From Phenylobacterium sp. (lineage in GTDB: Bacteria; Pseudomonadota; Alphaproteobacteria; Caulobacterales; Caulobacteraceae), in assembly GCA_028291285.1 (NCBI GenBank), contig JAQGIJ010000198.1, positions 1 to 5,441 of the forward strand: a stretch of 5,441 bases of DNA, in the 5' to 3' direction. This document shows positions 1-5,441 of this stretch, piece after piece. Position 1 is the first letter of the stretch; every line of letters begins with the position of its first letter. A model generated the notes under the pieces. The model was not told where the DNA came from. It saw only the letters and a program-made list of their open reading frames with translations, and did not search any database. Both the position numbers and the translations under genes were made by a program.

Positions 1-2910
1 GACGTGCAGGAGGTGCTGGACTACGGCCTGTTGGGCTATGCGCTGTCGCGCTTCTCCGGCCTCTGGGTCAGCCTGATCGCCGTGGCGGACACCATGGACT
101 GCGGCATGACCATCGAGGTGGGCGCGAACCGCCACCGCTTCGTCACGCCCGAAACCTTCCGCATGCCGCCGGGCGGCGTGGGCATCCGCCTGAAGGATCA
201 GCCGCTCGACAAGGAGCGGCGGATGCGGACCCTGAAGATCCCCGCAGCCCTCGCCTTCGCCCGCGCCAACCGCATCGACCGGGTGGTGCTGGGCTCGACC
301 CGGCCGCGCCTGGGCATCGTCTGCCACGGCCCGGCCTACAAGGACGTGCTCGAGGCGCTCTCGGCCATGGGGATCAGCCAGGCCGAGGCCGCCGACCTGG
401 GGCTGGCGATCTACAAGGTCGGCATGCCCTGGCCGCTGGAGCCCACCGGGCTGCGCGCCTTCGCCGCCGGCCTCGAGACCCTGATGGTGATCGAGCACAA
501 GCGCGGCCTGATGGAGGCCCAGGCCCGCGCCACCCTCTACGACCTGCCGGCGCACGCCCGGCCCCGGATCATCGGCAAGACCGACGAGCAGGGCGGGCCC
601 CTGCTCTCCGAGCTCGCCTCGCTGTCGGTGGCGGAGATTGCGCTCGCGATCGCCGACCGCCTGCCTCCGGGCCCGCACATGGCGCGGGTGCACGACTATC
701 TGAACCGGGTCTCCGCCGCCTCCATGGCCGCGGTGACGCTCTCCGCAGACCAGCAGCGCAAGCCGTTCTTCTGCTCGGGCTGCCCGCACAACTCGTCCAC
801 CCGGCTGCCAGAGGGCTCGCGGGCGCTGGCCGGCATCGGCTGCCACTACATGGCCAGCTTCACCGACCCGAACACCGACCTCACCAGCCACATGGGCGGG
901 GAAGGGCTGACCTGGATGGGGGCGTCTCCCTTCACCGAGGAGAAGCACGTCTTCGTCAACCTGGGCGACGGCACCTACAACCACTCCGGATCGCTGGCCA
1001 TCCGCGGCTCCGTCGCGGCGGGCTCCAACATCACCTACAAGCTGTTGTTCAACGACGCCGTCGCCATGACCGGCGGCCAGCAGGCGGAGAGCGGCTTCAC
1101 CGTCCCGCAGATCACCCGCCAGCTCGCCTCCGAAGGCGTGGCCCGGACGGTGGTCGTGGCCGCCGAACCCGAACGCTACGTCGGCGTCACCGACCTCGCG
1201 CCCGGCGTCGAGGTCCGCCCCCGCAGCGAGCTCCTGAAGGTGCAGCGCGAGCTGCGCGAGGTCCCCGGCGTGACCGTGCTGATCTTCGACCAGGTCTGCG
1301 CCACCGAGAAGCGCCGCCGCCGCAAGCGCGGGACCCTGGAGGCCGCGCCGCGCCGGGTGATGATCAACCCGCTGGTCTGCGAAGGCTGCGGCGACTGCTC
1401 GCGGACCTCGCATTGCGTCTCCGTCGAGCCGCTGGACACCGAGTTCGGCCGCAAGCGGACCATCAACCAGTCCACCTGCAACCAGGACTACACCTGCCTG
1501 GAGGGCTTCTGCCCCTCCTTCGTCACCTTGGAGGGCGCGCAGAACGCCCACCGCGACGCCATGCCGGCGCTCACCGCCGACGCCACCCCGCTGCCCGCGT
1601 TCGAGCCGTTCACCGGCGTGAAGAACATCGTCTTCACCGGCGTCGGCGGCACGGGCGTGACCACGGTCGCCTCGATCCTGGCCATGGCCGCCCACGTGGA
1701 CGGCCGCGCCGCCTCCGTCGTCGACATGACGGGGCTGGCGCAGAAGGGCGGGGCGGTGTTCAGCCACGTGCGCATCGGCGAGACCGAGCAGACCGTGGTC
1801 GGCGGCAAGGTTCCCTCCGCCAGCGCCCACCTGCTGATCGCCTGCGACGTGCTGGTGGCGGCCGGCGCCGATGCGCTCTCGCTCTACGCCAAGGACCGCA
1901 CGGTGGCGCTCGGCAACGGCGACTTCGCCCCCACCGCCGACTTCGTCACCGACCGCGACGTGCGCTTCGACGCGGCCGCGCAGGGACAGCGGATCGCCGC
2001 GGCGACGAAGTCCTACGACAGCGCGCCGGCCCAGCGCCTCGCCGAGCAGAAGCTCGGCGACGCCATCTACGCCAACATGATCATGCTGGGCTTCGCCTGG
2101 CAGAAGGGCGTCATCCCGGTCTCCAGCCGCGCCCTCTACCGCGCCATCCGCCTGAACGGGGTCGATGCAGAGACCAACCTCCAGGCCTTCGAGCTCGGCC
2201 GCAAGGCGGCGTTCGCGCCCGAGGAGACCGCGCCGCAGGCCAAGGCGCCGACGCCGGAGACCCTGCCGCTGGACGAGCTGATCGAGCGCCGCACGGCCGA
2301 GCTCGCCGCCTATCAGAACGACGCCTACGCCCGCCGCTACCGCGAGCGGGTGGAGACGGTCCGCGCCGCCGAGGCGCCGCCGGGGTCCGAGGCGCTGACC
2401 CGGGCGGTCGCCGTCAACCTCTACAAGCTGATGGCCTACAAGGACGAGTACGAGGTGGCGCGCCTCTATTCCGACGGCCGCTTCGCCGCCTACCGCGCGG
2501 AGACCTTCAAGGGCGGCAAGGCCAAGGTGCTGCTGGCGCCCCCGATGCTCTCGCCCAAGGACGCGGCCGGCCGACCGAAGAAGATCGCCTTCGGCGGCTG
2601 GATGCTCGACGCCGCCTTCCCCGCGCTGGCGAAACTCAAGGGCCTGCGCGGCACGCCGCTGGATCCGTTCGGCCACACGCCCGAGCGCAGGATGGAGCGC
2701 CAGCTGATCGCCGACTACGAGGCGGGGCTGGACCGCCTGCTCGCCGGCCTCACCGCCGAGCGCCTGCCGCTGGCGCTGAAGATCGCCGAGATCCCGCAAC
2801 AGATCCGCGGCTTCGGCCACATCAAGGACGCCTCGGTCGGCCCGGCCAAGGCCGAGGAAGCCAAGCTCTGGGCGCTGTGGGAGAAGGCCCCGGAGACCGT
2901 CGCAGCTTGA
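1..2910 (+). CDS. Fused indolepyruvate:ferredoxin oxidoreductase (IorA-IorB type), 5' end outside window
   Basis: Oxidatively decarboxylates aryl-2-oxoacids (indolepyruvate, phenylpyruvate, 4-hydroxyphenylpyruvate) with CoA to aryl-acetyl-CoA, CO2 and reduced ferredoxin; cytoplasmic. Counting the codon at 1-3 as residue 1: the end of the thiamine-diphosphate pyrimidine-binding domain and a transketolase-C-like domain (about 1-185), then the pyrophosphate-binding domain with CSGCPHN (258-264), GDGT (322-325) and FND...AMTGGQ (350-360). An iron-sulfur segment follows with Cys 460, 463, 466, 472, 493, 499 and 504. The IorB/gamma-type domain starts at GVGGTGV (547-553) and has MTGLAQKGGAV (576-586). 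The C-terminal ~210 residues resemble the DUF6537 tail of this family. Relatives run to roughly 1150-1170 residues, so about 190 are missing upstream. The GTG at 4 is internal, not the start. The frame is open throughout with no visible lesion. The exact aryl substrate cannot be read from sequence. Confidence 0.95.
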   Translation, partial: DVQEVLDYGLLGYALSRFSGLWVSLIAVADTMDCGMTIEVGANRHRFVTPETFRMPPGGVGIRLKDQPLDKERRMRTLKIPAALAFARANRIDRVVLGSTRPRLGIVCHGPAYKDVLEALSAMGISQAEAADLGLAIYKVGMPWPLEPTGLRAFAAGLETLMVIEHKRGLMEAQARATLYDLPAHARPRIIGKTDEQGGPLLSELASLSVAEIALAIADRLPPGPHMARVHDYLNRVSAASMAAVTLSADQQRKPFFCSGCPHNSSTRLPEGSRALAGIGCHYMASFTDPNTDLTSHMGGEGLTWMGASPFTEEKHVFVNLGDGTYNHSGSLAIRGSVAAGSNITYKLLFNDAVAMTGGQQAESGFTVPQITRQLASEGVARTVVVAAEPERYVGVTDLAPGVEVRPRSELLKVQRELREVPGVTVLIFDQVCATEKRRRRKRGTLEAAPRRVMINPLVCEGCGDCSRTSHCVSVEPLDTEFGRKRTINQSTCNQDYTCLEGFCPSFVTLEGAQNAHRDAMPALTADATPLPAFEPFTGVKNIVFTGVGGTGVTTVASILAMAAHVDGRAASVVDMTGLAQKGGAVFSHVRIGETEQTVVGGKVPSASAHLLIACDVLVAAGADALSLYAKDRTVALGNGDFAPTADFVTDRDVRFDAAAQGQRIAAATKSYDSAPAQRLAEQKLGDAIYANMIMLGFAWQKGVIPVSSRALYRAIRLNGVDAETNLQAFELGRKAAFAPEETAPQAKAPTPETLPLDELIERRTAELAAYQNDAYARRYRERVETVRAAEAPPGSEALTRAVAVNLYKLMAYKDEYEVARLYSDGRFAAYRAETFKGGKAKVLLAPPMLSPKDAAGRPKKIAFGGWMLDAAFPALAKLKGLRGTPLDPFGHTPERRMERQLIADYEAGLDRLLAGLTAERLPLALKIAEIPQQIRGFGHIKDASVGPAKAEEAKLWALWEKAPETVAA

Positions 2911-2945
2911 TCCCCTCTCCTCGCGAGCGGGACAGGGGATCAAGC
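2905..2945. repeat. 12-bp perfect inverted repeat over the stop codon (REP-like palindrome or terminator hairpin)
   Basis: GCTTGATCCCCT (2905-2916) is the exact reverse complement of AGGGGATCAAGC (2934-2945). After a C/C mismatch (2917/2933) three more pairs and a G-U pair extend the stem towards a loop near 2922-2928. The TGA stop of the upstream gene (2908-2910) lies in the left arm. The stem is stable and placed as a terminator should be, but no T-tract follows the right arm (next bases are GGCATCTTG), so classical Rho-independent termination is doubtful. The CCCCTCTCC-loop-GGGACAGGGG style resembles dispersed intergenic palindromes known in Caulobacter-like genomes; that link is from memory and untested. 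It could also protect mRNA 3' ends. Confidence 0.7.
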
Positions 2946-2958
2946 GGCATCTTGTTCC

Positions 2959-2976
2959 CCTGCGCCGGCTCGCAGG
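2959..2976. repeat. Small inverted repeat in the leader of the FAD oxidoreductase gene
   Basis: CCTGCG (2959-2964) and CGCAGG (2971-2976) are perfect 6-bp arms around the 6-base loop CCGGCT. The repeat ends 13 bases before the ATG at 2990, and its right arm holds the only AGG (2974-2976) that could act as a poor Shine-Dalgarno sequence for that gene. Such short GC arms arise by chance in DNA this GC-rich, so function is uncertain. No convincing promoter was found in 2946-2989. Confidence 0.35.
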
Positions 2977-2989
2977 TTAAGCCTCGAAC

Positions 2990-4102
2990 ATGGCCGAGTT
3001 CGATTTCGACGCCGTGGTGGTAGGGGCAGGCGCCGTGGGGCTGGCCTGCGGCTATGCGCTCGCCCGGCGCGGGCTGGTGGTCGCCCTGCTGGAAGAGGAG
3101 CCCGCCATCGGCCAGGGTGTCTCCTCGCGCAATTCCGAGGTGATCCACGGCGGGCTCTACTATCCCACCGGCTCGCTCAAGGCGCGGCTCTGCGTGGCCG
3201 GCCGGCGCGCGCTCTACCCCTTCCTGGAAGCTCACAACGTCGCCTTGGAGAAGTGCGGCAAGCTGGTGGTCGGCGCCACGCCCGAGGAGGTCGCGCGGCT
3301 CGACCACATCTTCGACCAAGCGGTGACCAACGGCGTCGAGGGCATGCGCAAGCTCTCCCGCGAGGAGGCGCTGGCGCTGGAGCCGGAGCTGGCCTGCGCC
3401 GGGGCCCTGCTGTCGCCGCAGAGCGGCGTCTTCGACAGCCACGGCTACATGCTGGCGCTGCAGGGGGAGATCGAGGCCGCGGGCGGCGCGGTGGTGCTGG
3501 GCACGCCGTTCGAGGGCGCGACCCCGCTGGCGGACGGCGGCTTCCAGGTCCGCGCCGGCGGCGAGGAGCCGACGAAGCTGTGCTGCCGCTACCTGGTGAC
3601 GGCGCCGGGCCTCTCGGCGCAGGGCGTCGCCGCCCACATCCAGGGATTCCCCGCCGACAGCATCCCGCCCGCCCACTACGGCAAGGGCATGTACTTCCGC
3701 CTGGCGGCCAAGGCGCCCTTCGCCCGCCTGGTCTATCCCCTGCCGATCCCCGGCGCGCTGGGCGCCCACTATCGCCGCGACCTCGGCGGGCAGGCGGTGT
3801 TCGGTCCGGACCTGCACTATGTCGACGAGCCCGACTACACGGTGGATCCAGCCGCGGCGGCGGACTTCTACCGCTATATCCGCAAGTTCTGGCCGGGCCT
3901 GCCGGAGGGCGCGCTCAGCCCCGACTACGCCGGCGTCCGGCCGAAGATCCACGGGCCCGGCGAGCCGCAGCCCGACTTCCGCATCGACGGGCGCGACACG
4001 CACGGCCTCGAAGGGCTCGTCACTCTGTTCGGCATCGAGAGCCCCGGCCTGACTTCGTCACTGGCGATCGGCGAGGAGGTCGCGGGCCGCCTCGGCCTCT
4101 GA
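2990..4102 (+). CDS. FAD-dependent oxidoreductase, L-2-hydroxyglutarate oxidase (LhgO/L2HGDH)-like
   Basis: Predicted flavoprotein of the DAO superfamily that oxidises a 2-hydroxyacid (L-2-hydroxyglutarate in characterised relatives) to the 2-oxoacid, passing electrons to quinone or another acceptor. Seen: a beta strand followed by GAGAVG (12-17), the FAD-binding GxGxxG; acidic residues at 35-37 at the end of the second strand, suited to bind the ribose; the family-like SSRNSEVIHGGLYYP (45-59) with His53; and the C-terminal GIESPGLTSSLAIGE (348-362), which closes the FAD site. No signal peptide or membrane segment. At 370 residues it is shorter than E. coli LhgO (about 420) but has both ends of the fold. 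The start is the first ATG after an in-frame TAA at 2978-2980 and puts GxGxxG at the usual distance; the ribosome binding site is weak. It follows the oxidoreductase gene by 79 bp. Substrate unproven: glycerol-3-phosphate or other 2-hydroxyacids remain possible. Confidence 0.88.
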   Translation: MAEFDFDAVVVGAGAVGLACGYALARRGLVVALLEEEPAIGQGVSSRNSEVIHGGLYYPTGSLKARLCVAGRRALYPFLEAHNVALEKCGKLVVGATPEEVARLDHIFDQAVTNGVEGMRKLSREEALALEPELACAGALLSPQSGVFDSHGYMLALQGEIEAAGGAVVLGTPFEGATPLADGGFQVRAGGEEPTKLCCRYLVTAPGLSAQGVAAHIQGFPADSIPPAHYGKGMYFRLAAKAPFARLVYPLPIPGALGAHYRRDLGGQAVFGPDLHYVDEPDYTVDPAAAADFYRYIRKFWPGLPEGALSPDYAGVRPKIHGPGEPQPDFRIDGRDTHGLEGLVTLFGIESPGLTSSLAIGEEVAGRLGL

Positions 4103-4103
4103 G

Positions 4104-5003
4104 CTAGTGCGCGGGGAGCGCCTGCAGCCAGCGGATCACCTGGCTCTCCAGGAAGATCCGCCGCGTGTTCCAGCTGTGGTCGGTGGCGGCGTGGACCGCG
4201 GTGACCTTGCCGTGCTGCGCGCGCACGGCGGCGACCAGCTTGTCCGACATCGGCGCGAGGCCGTCGTCGGCGCTCAGCACCAGCAGCGGCGCGCGGGCCA
4301 GGCCCGGGGCTGCCGCGTCGAAGTCCATCTGCGGTGGCAGCTTGCCCAGCTCGTCGGCCATGCTCTCCGGCGTCACCCCGGACAAGGTCTCGGCGTTGTC
4401 GGCGGCGAGCGCGACGCGGTCCTTCAGCGGCATCGCCGCGCCCATGGCCGCCATGTCGCCGGCGGAGATCAGGATGGCGCCCTGCAGGTCCATGTCGCGG
4501 GCGGCGACGACCGCCGCGCCCCAGCCGCCCATGCTGTGGCCCGCCAGCACCAGTCGCCGGGGGTCGATCTGCAGCTTGCCTGCGACCTCGGGATTGCGGA
4601 CATAGGCCAGCACCGCCTTCGCATCCCCCACGATGCCGGTGAAGCTGAAGGTCCCGGGGCTGCCCCAGGAGCCGCGGTAGTTGAAGGTCACCACGTTCCA
4701 ACCGGCGCGGCGCACCGCCTGCGCCAGGTCGAGGTTCTTCTCGTTCCCCGGCAAGCCGTGCAGCAGCACCATCGTCGGATGCGGCCCCGGTCCGGCGGCG
4801 ATGTAGATCAGCCCGTTGATGGTCACGCCATTGCTCGGGATGTGCAGCACCTCCGAGCGCGCCGGATGCGCCGCATCGGCCGGCGGGTCGGTGAAGACGG
4901 CGGCCGGCGGCAGGGGCGGGGGCAGGGGGAGGGGCGGGGGCTTGGCCGACGCCGCGCCGCACAGGCTGAGCGCGGCCGCAGCCGCCAGAATCCAGGCTTT
5001 CAT
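4104..5003 (-). CDS. Exported alpha/beta hydrolase (dienelactone hydrolase / S9-like fold)
   Basis: A 299-residue serine hydrolase, probably periplasmic, acting on an unknown ester, lactone or peptide-like substrate. Residues 1-20 form a signal peptide (Lys2, hydrophobic core 3-15, ASA at 18-20 giving a likely signal peptidase I cut before Lys21). A Pro/Leu-rich linker follows (21-36). The hydrolase core starts near 50: strand plus HGLPGN (82-87) for the oxyanion hole, NYRGSWGSPG (108-117), nucleophile elbow GHSMGG (155-160) with Ser157, the acid at Asp246 or Asp247 (SADDGLAP, 244-251), and His276 in TDHSW (274-278). All catalytic parts are present. The ATG at 5003 is preferred over upstream in-frame starts because it begins the signal peptide, has GGGGAG 7 bases upstream, and avoids overlap with the divergent gene. 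It converges on the flavoprotein gene with one base between stop codons. Substrate not identifiable. Confidence 0.9.
   Translation of the reverse strand: MKAWILAAAAALSLCGAASAKPPPLPLPPPLPPAAVFTDPPADAAHPARSEVLHIPSNGVTINGLIYIAAGPGPHPTMVLLHGLPGNEKNLDLAQAVRRAGWNVVTFNYRGSWGSPGTFSFTGIVGDAKAVLAYVRNPEVAGKLQIDPRRLVLAGHSMGGWGAAVVAARDMDLQGAILISAGDMAAMGAAMPLKDRVALAADNAETLSGVTPESMADELGKLPPQMDFDAAAPGLARAPLLVLSADDGLAPMSDKLVAAVRAQHGKVTAVHAATDHSWNTRRIFLESQVIRWLQALPAH
4912..4941. repeat. G-run tract with exact 12-bp direct repeat (18-bp period), G-quadruplex-type motif
   Basis: AGGGGCGGGGGC occurs at 4912-4923 and again exactly at 4930-4941, separated by AGGGGG, an 18-bp period of about 1.7 copies. On the plus strand this gives five runs of four or five G (4913-4916, 4918-4922, 4925-4929, 4931-4934, 4936-4940) with loops of one or two bases, a textbook G-quadruplex motif. 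The tract lies inside the hydrolase gene and encodes its PPPLPL-type linker (residues 22-31). The G-rich strand is the template strand, so the mRNA carries C-runs. Motif certain; folding in vivo unknown. Confidence 0.8.
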
Positions 5004-5010
5004 CGACAAG

Positions 5011-5016
5011 CTCCCC
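5011..5016 (-). promoter_or_regulatory. Ribosome binding site of the alpha/beta hydrolase gene
   Basis: On the minus strand GGGGAG sits 7 bases before the ATG at 5003-5001. It is a good Shine-Dalgarno match at near-ideal spacing and decides the start in favour of the signal-peptide methionine over longer in-frame readings that reach into the divergent gene. Confidence 0.75.
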
Positions 5017-5029
5017 GTCACGCGGCGAC

Positions 5030-5058
5030 AGCTAGGCGCGCGCGCGAGTGCCTGTAAA
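5030..5058 (-). promoter_or_regulatory. Weak promoter candidate for the hydrolase gene
   Basis: Reading the minus strand, TTTACA (5058-5053) matches a -35 element at five of six bases. Seventeen bases on comes CTAGCT (5035-5030), a poor match to TATAAT but containing the CTA core of the Caulobacter-type -10 GCTANAWC. Transcription from it would start about 20 bases before the ATG, leaving room for the ribosome binding site. The -10 match is weak, so this is a suggestion only. No clear promoter was found on the plus strand of the same 76-bp divergent region. Confidence 0.25.
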
Positions 5059-5062
5059 GTCC

Positions 5063-5077
5063 GCGGCCGGAGGCCGC
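5063..5077. repeat. Hairpin enclosing the Shine-Dalgarno of the nitronate monooxygenase-like gene
   Basis: GCGGCC (5063-5068) and GGCCGC (5072-5077) are perfect 6-bp all-GC arms around the three-base loop GGA. The Shine-Dalgarno GGAGG (5069-5073) spans the loop and the first two bases of the right arm. If formed in mRNA, the hairpin would partly hide the ribosome binding site, two bases before the ATG at 5080. Confidence 0.5.
5069..5073 (+). promoter_or_regulatory. Ribosome binding site of the nitronate monooxygenase-like gene
   Basis: GGAGG lies 6 bases before the ATG at 5080-5082, a strong Shine-Dalgarno at good spacing that supports this start. Confidence 0.75.
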
Positions 5078-5079
5078 TC

Positions 5080-5441
5080 ATGAAGACCCGCATCACCGAC
5101 CTGCTCGGCGTCAGATATCCCATCGTCCAGGCGCCGATGGGCTGGATCGCCCGGGCCCAGCTGGCCTCGGCCGTCTCCAACGCCGGCGGCCTGGGGATCA
5201 TCGAGACCTCCTCGGGCGACCTGGAGGGCGTGCGTGGCGAGATCCGCAAGATGCGCGAGCTCACCGACAAGCCGTTCGGACTGAACGTCGCCCTGGCCTT
5301 CGTCCGCGACCCGGACATCGTCGGCTGGGTGGCCGACCAGGGGGTGCGCTTCGTCACCACCTCGGCGGGCGATCCGTCCCGGTATTGCGACGCCCTGAAA
5401 GCCGCCGGCATGATCGTCTTCCACGTGGTGCCCTCGCTGGC
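5080..5441 (+). CDS. Nitronate monooxygenase / 2-nitropropane dioxygenase-family FMN enzyme, 3' end outside window
   Basis: The first 120 codons (plus two bases) of an FMN-dependent TIM-barrel flavoprotein. Characterised relatives oxidise alkyl nitronates such as propionate-3-nitronate with O2; the family also contains FabK-type enoyl-ACP reductases. Seen: the N-terminal pattern TDLLGVRYPIVQAPMG (6-21), whose QAPMG is the phosphate/FMN-side first strand-loop; ASAVSNAGGLGIIE (29-42), typical of the first helix and second strand; KPFGLNVAL (64-72), matching the 'FG(L/V)N' strand; and later strands at FVTTSAG (91-97) and IVFHVVPS (112-119). The family usually runs to 310-360 residues, so about two thirds is missing, including the likely catalytic His region. 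The start is supported by GGAGG 6 bases upstream. It is divergent from the hydrolase gene with 76 bp between starts. Actual substrate cannot be decided. Confidence 0.88.
   Translation, partial: MKTRITDLLGVRYPIVQAPMGWIARAQLASAVSNAGGLGIIETSSGDLEGVRGEIRKMRELTDKPFGLNVALAFVRDPDIVGWVADQGVRFVTTSAGDPSRYCDALKAAGMIVFHVVPSL

Noticed and set aside
4..6. GTG at position 4 as the oxidoreductase start
   Set aside because: The frame is open to the window edge and the protein begins in the middle of the thiamine-diphosphate domain, so this is an internal valine.
2907..2943. FNR/FixK box from TTGAT (2907-2911) and ATCAA (2939-2943)
   Set aside because: The half-sites are 27 bases apart rather than 4, and are explained by the long inverted repeat.
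1413..3023. Long plus-strand open frame (536 codons) overlapping the oxidoreductase
   Set aside because: Arg/Pro/Gly/Ala-rich out-of-frame shadow; the real frame carries the iron-sulfur and gamma domains over the same bases.
2822..4003. Long minus-strand open frame (393 codons) opposite the flavoprotein gene
   Set aside because: Its translation is low-complexity Arg/Ala/Gly/Leu typical of the antisense of a GC-biased gene, with no recognisable domain; the plus strand encodes a clear flavoprotein.
4949..4961. Lipoprotein processing of the hydrolase at Cys15 (LSLC)
   Set aside because: Leu just before the Cys does not fit the lipobox, which needs a small residue there, and the ASA site at 18-20 is a good signal peptidase I site.
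5036..5046. Alternating GC run in the divergent intergenic region (possible Z-DNA)
   Set aside because: Only 11 bases and expected by chance at this GC content.
5004..5411. N-terminal extension of the hydrolase to 435 residues
   Set aside because: The extra 136 residues are antisense to the nitronate monooxygenase-like gene, and the internal ATG at 5003 has a ribosome binding site and begins a signal peptide.

Overview
This is a very GC-rich window with strong G/C third-position bias. Its gene types (a fused alpha/beta-type indolepyruvate ferredoxin oxidoreductase, an LhgO-like flavoprotein, an exported alpha/beta hydrolase and a nitronate monooxygenase-type flavoprotein) and a CCCCTCTCC-type intergenic palindrome point to an alphaproteobacterium, perhaps of the Caulobacter/Phenylobacterium kind. 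The taxonomic call is an inference from style, not from a marker gene.

Layout: positions 1-2910 (+) hold the last 969 codons of a fused indolepyruvate:ferredoxin oxidoreductase whose 5' end lies outside the window. A 79-bp gap follows, with a 12-bp perfect inverted repeat (2905-2945) that swallows the stop codon and a smaller inverted repeat (2959-2976). Positions 2990-4102 (+) encode a complete 370-residue FAD-dependent oxidoreductase of the L-2-hydroxyglutarate oxidase type. One base after its stop, a convergent gene ends (4104-5003, minus strand): a 299-residue alpha/beta hydrolase with a signal peptide, a Pro-rich linker and an intact Ser-Asp-His set. A 76-bp divergent intergenic region (5004-5079) carries ribosome binding sites for both flanking genes and a weak promoter candidate. 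From 5080 to the window edge (+) runs the start of a nitronate monooxygenase / 2-nitropropane dioxygenase-family gene, truncated by the window.

How the genes may work together: the oxidoreductase turns aryl-2-oxoacids from aromatic amino acid transamination into aryl-acetyl-CoA. The neighbouring flavoprotein probably oxidises a 2-hydroxyacid to a 2-oxoacid. A shared role in 2-oxoacid metabolism is possible but unproven. The hydrolase and the nitronate monooxygenase-like gene are divergently arranged and need not be related to the first pair. I see no mobile element, CRISPR array, RNA gene or defence system. This looks like ordinary chromosomal metabolic sequence, and the points of interest are small structural ones.
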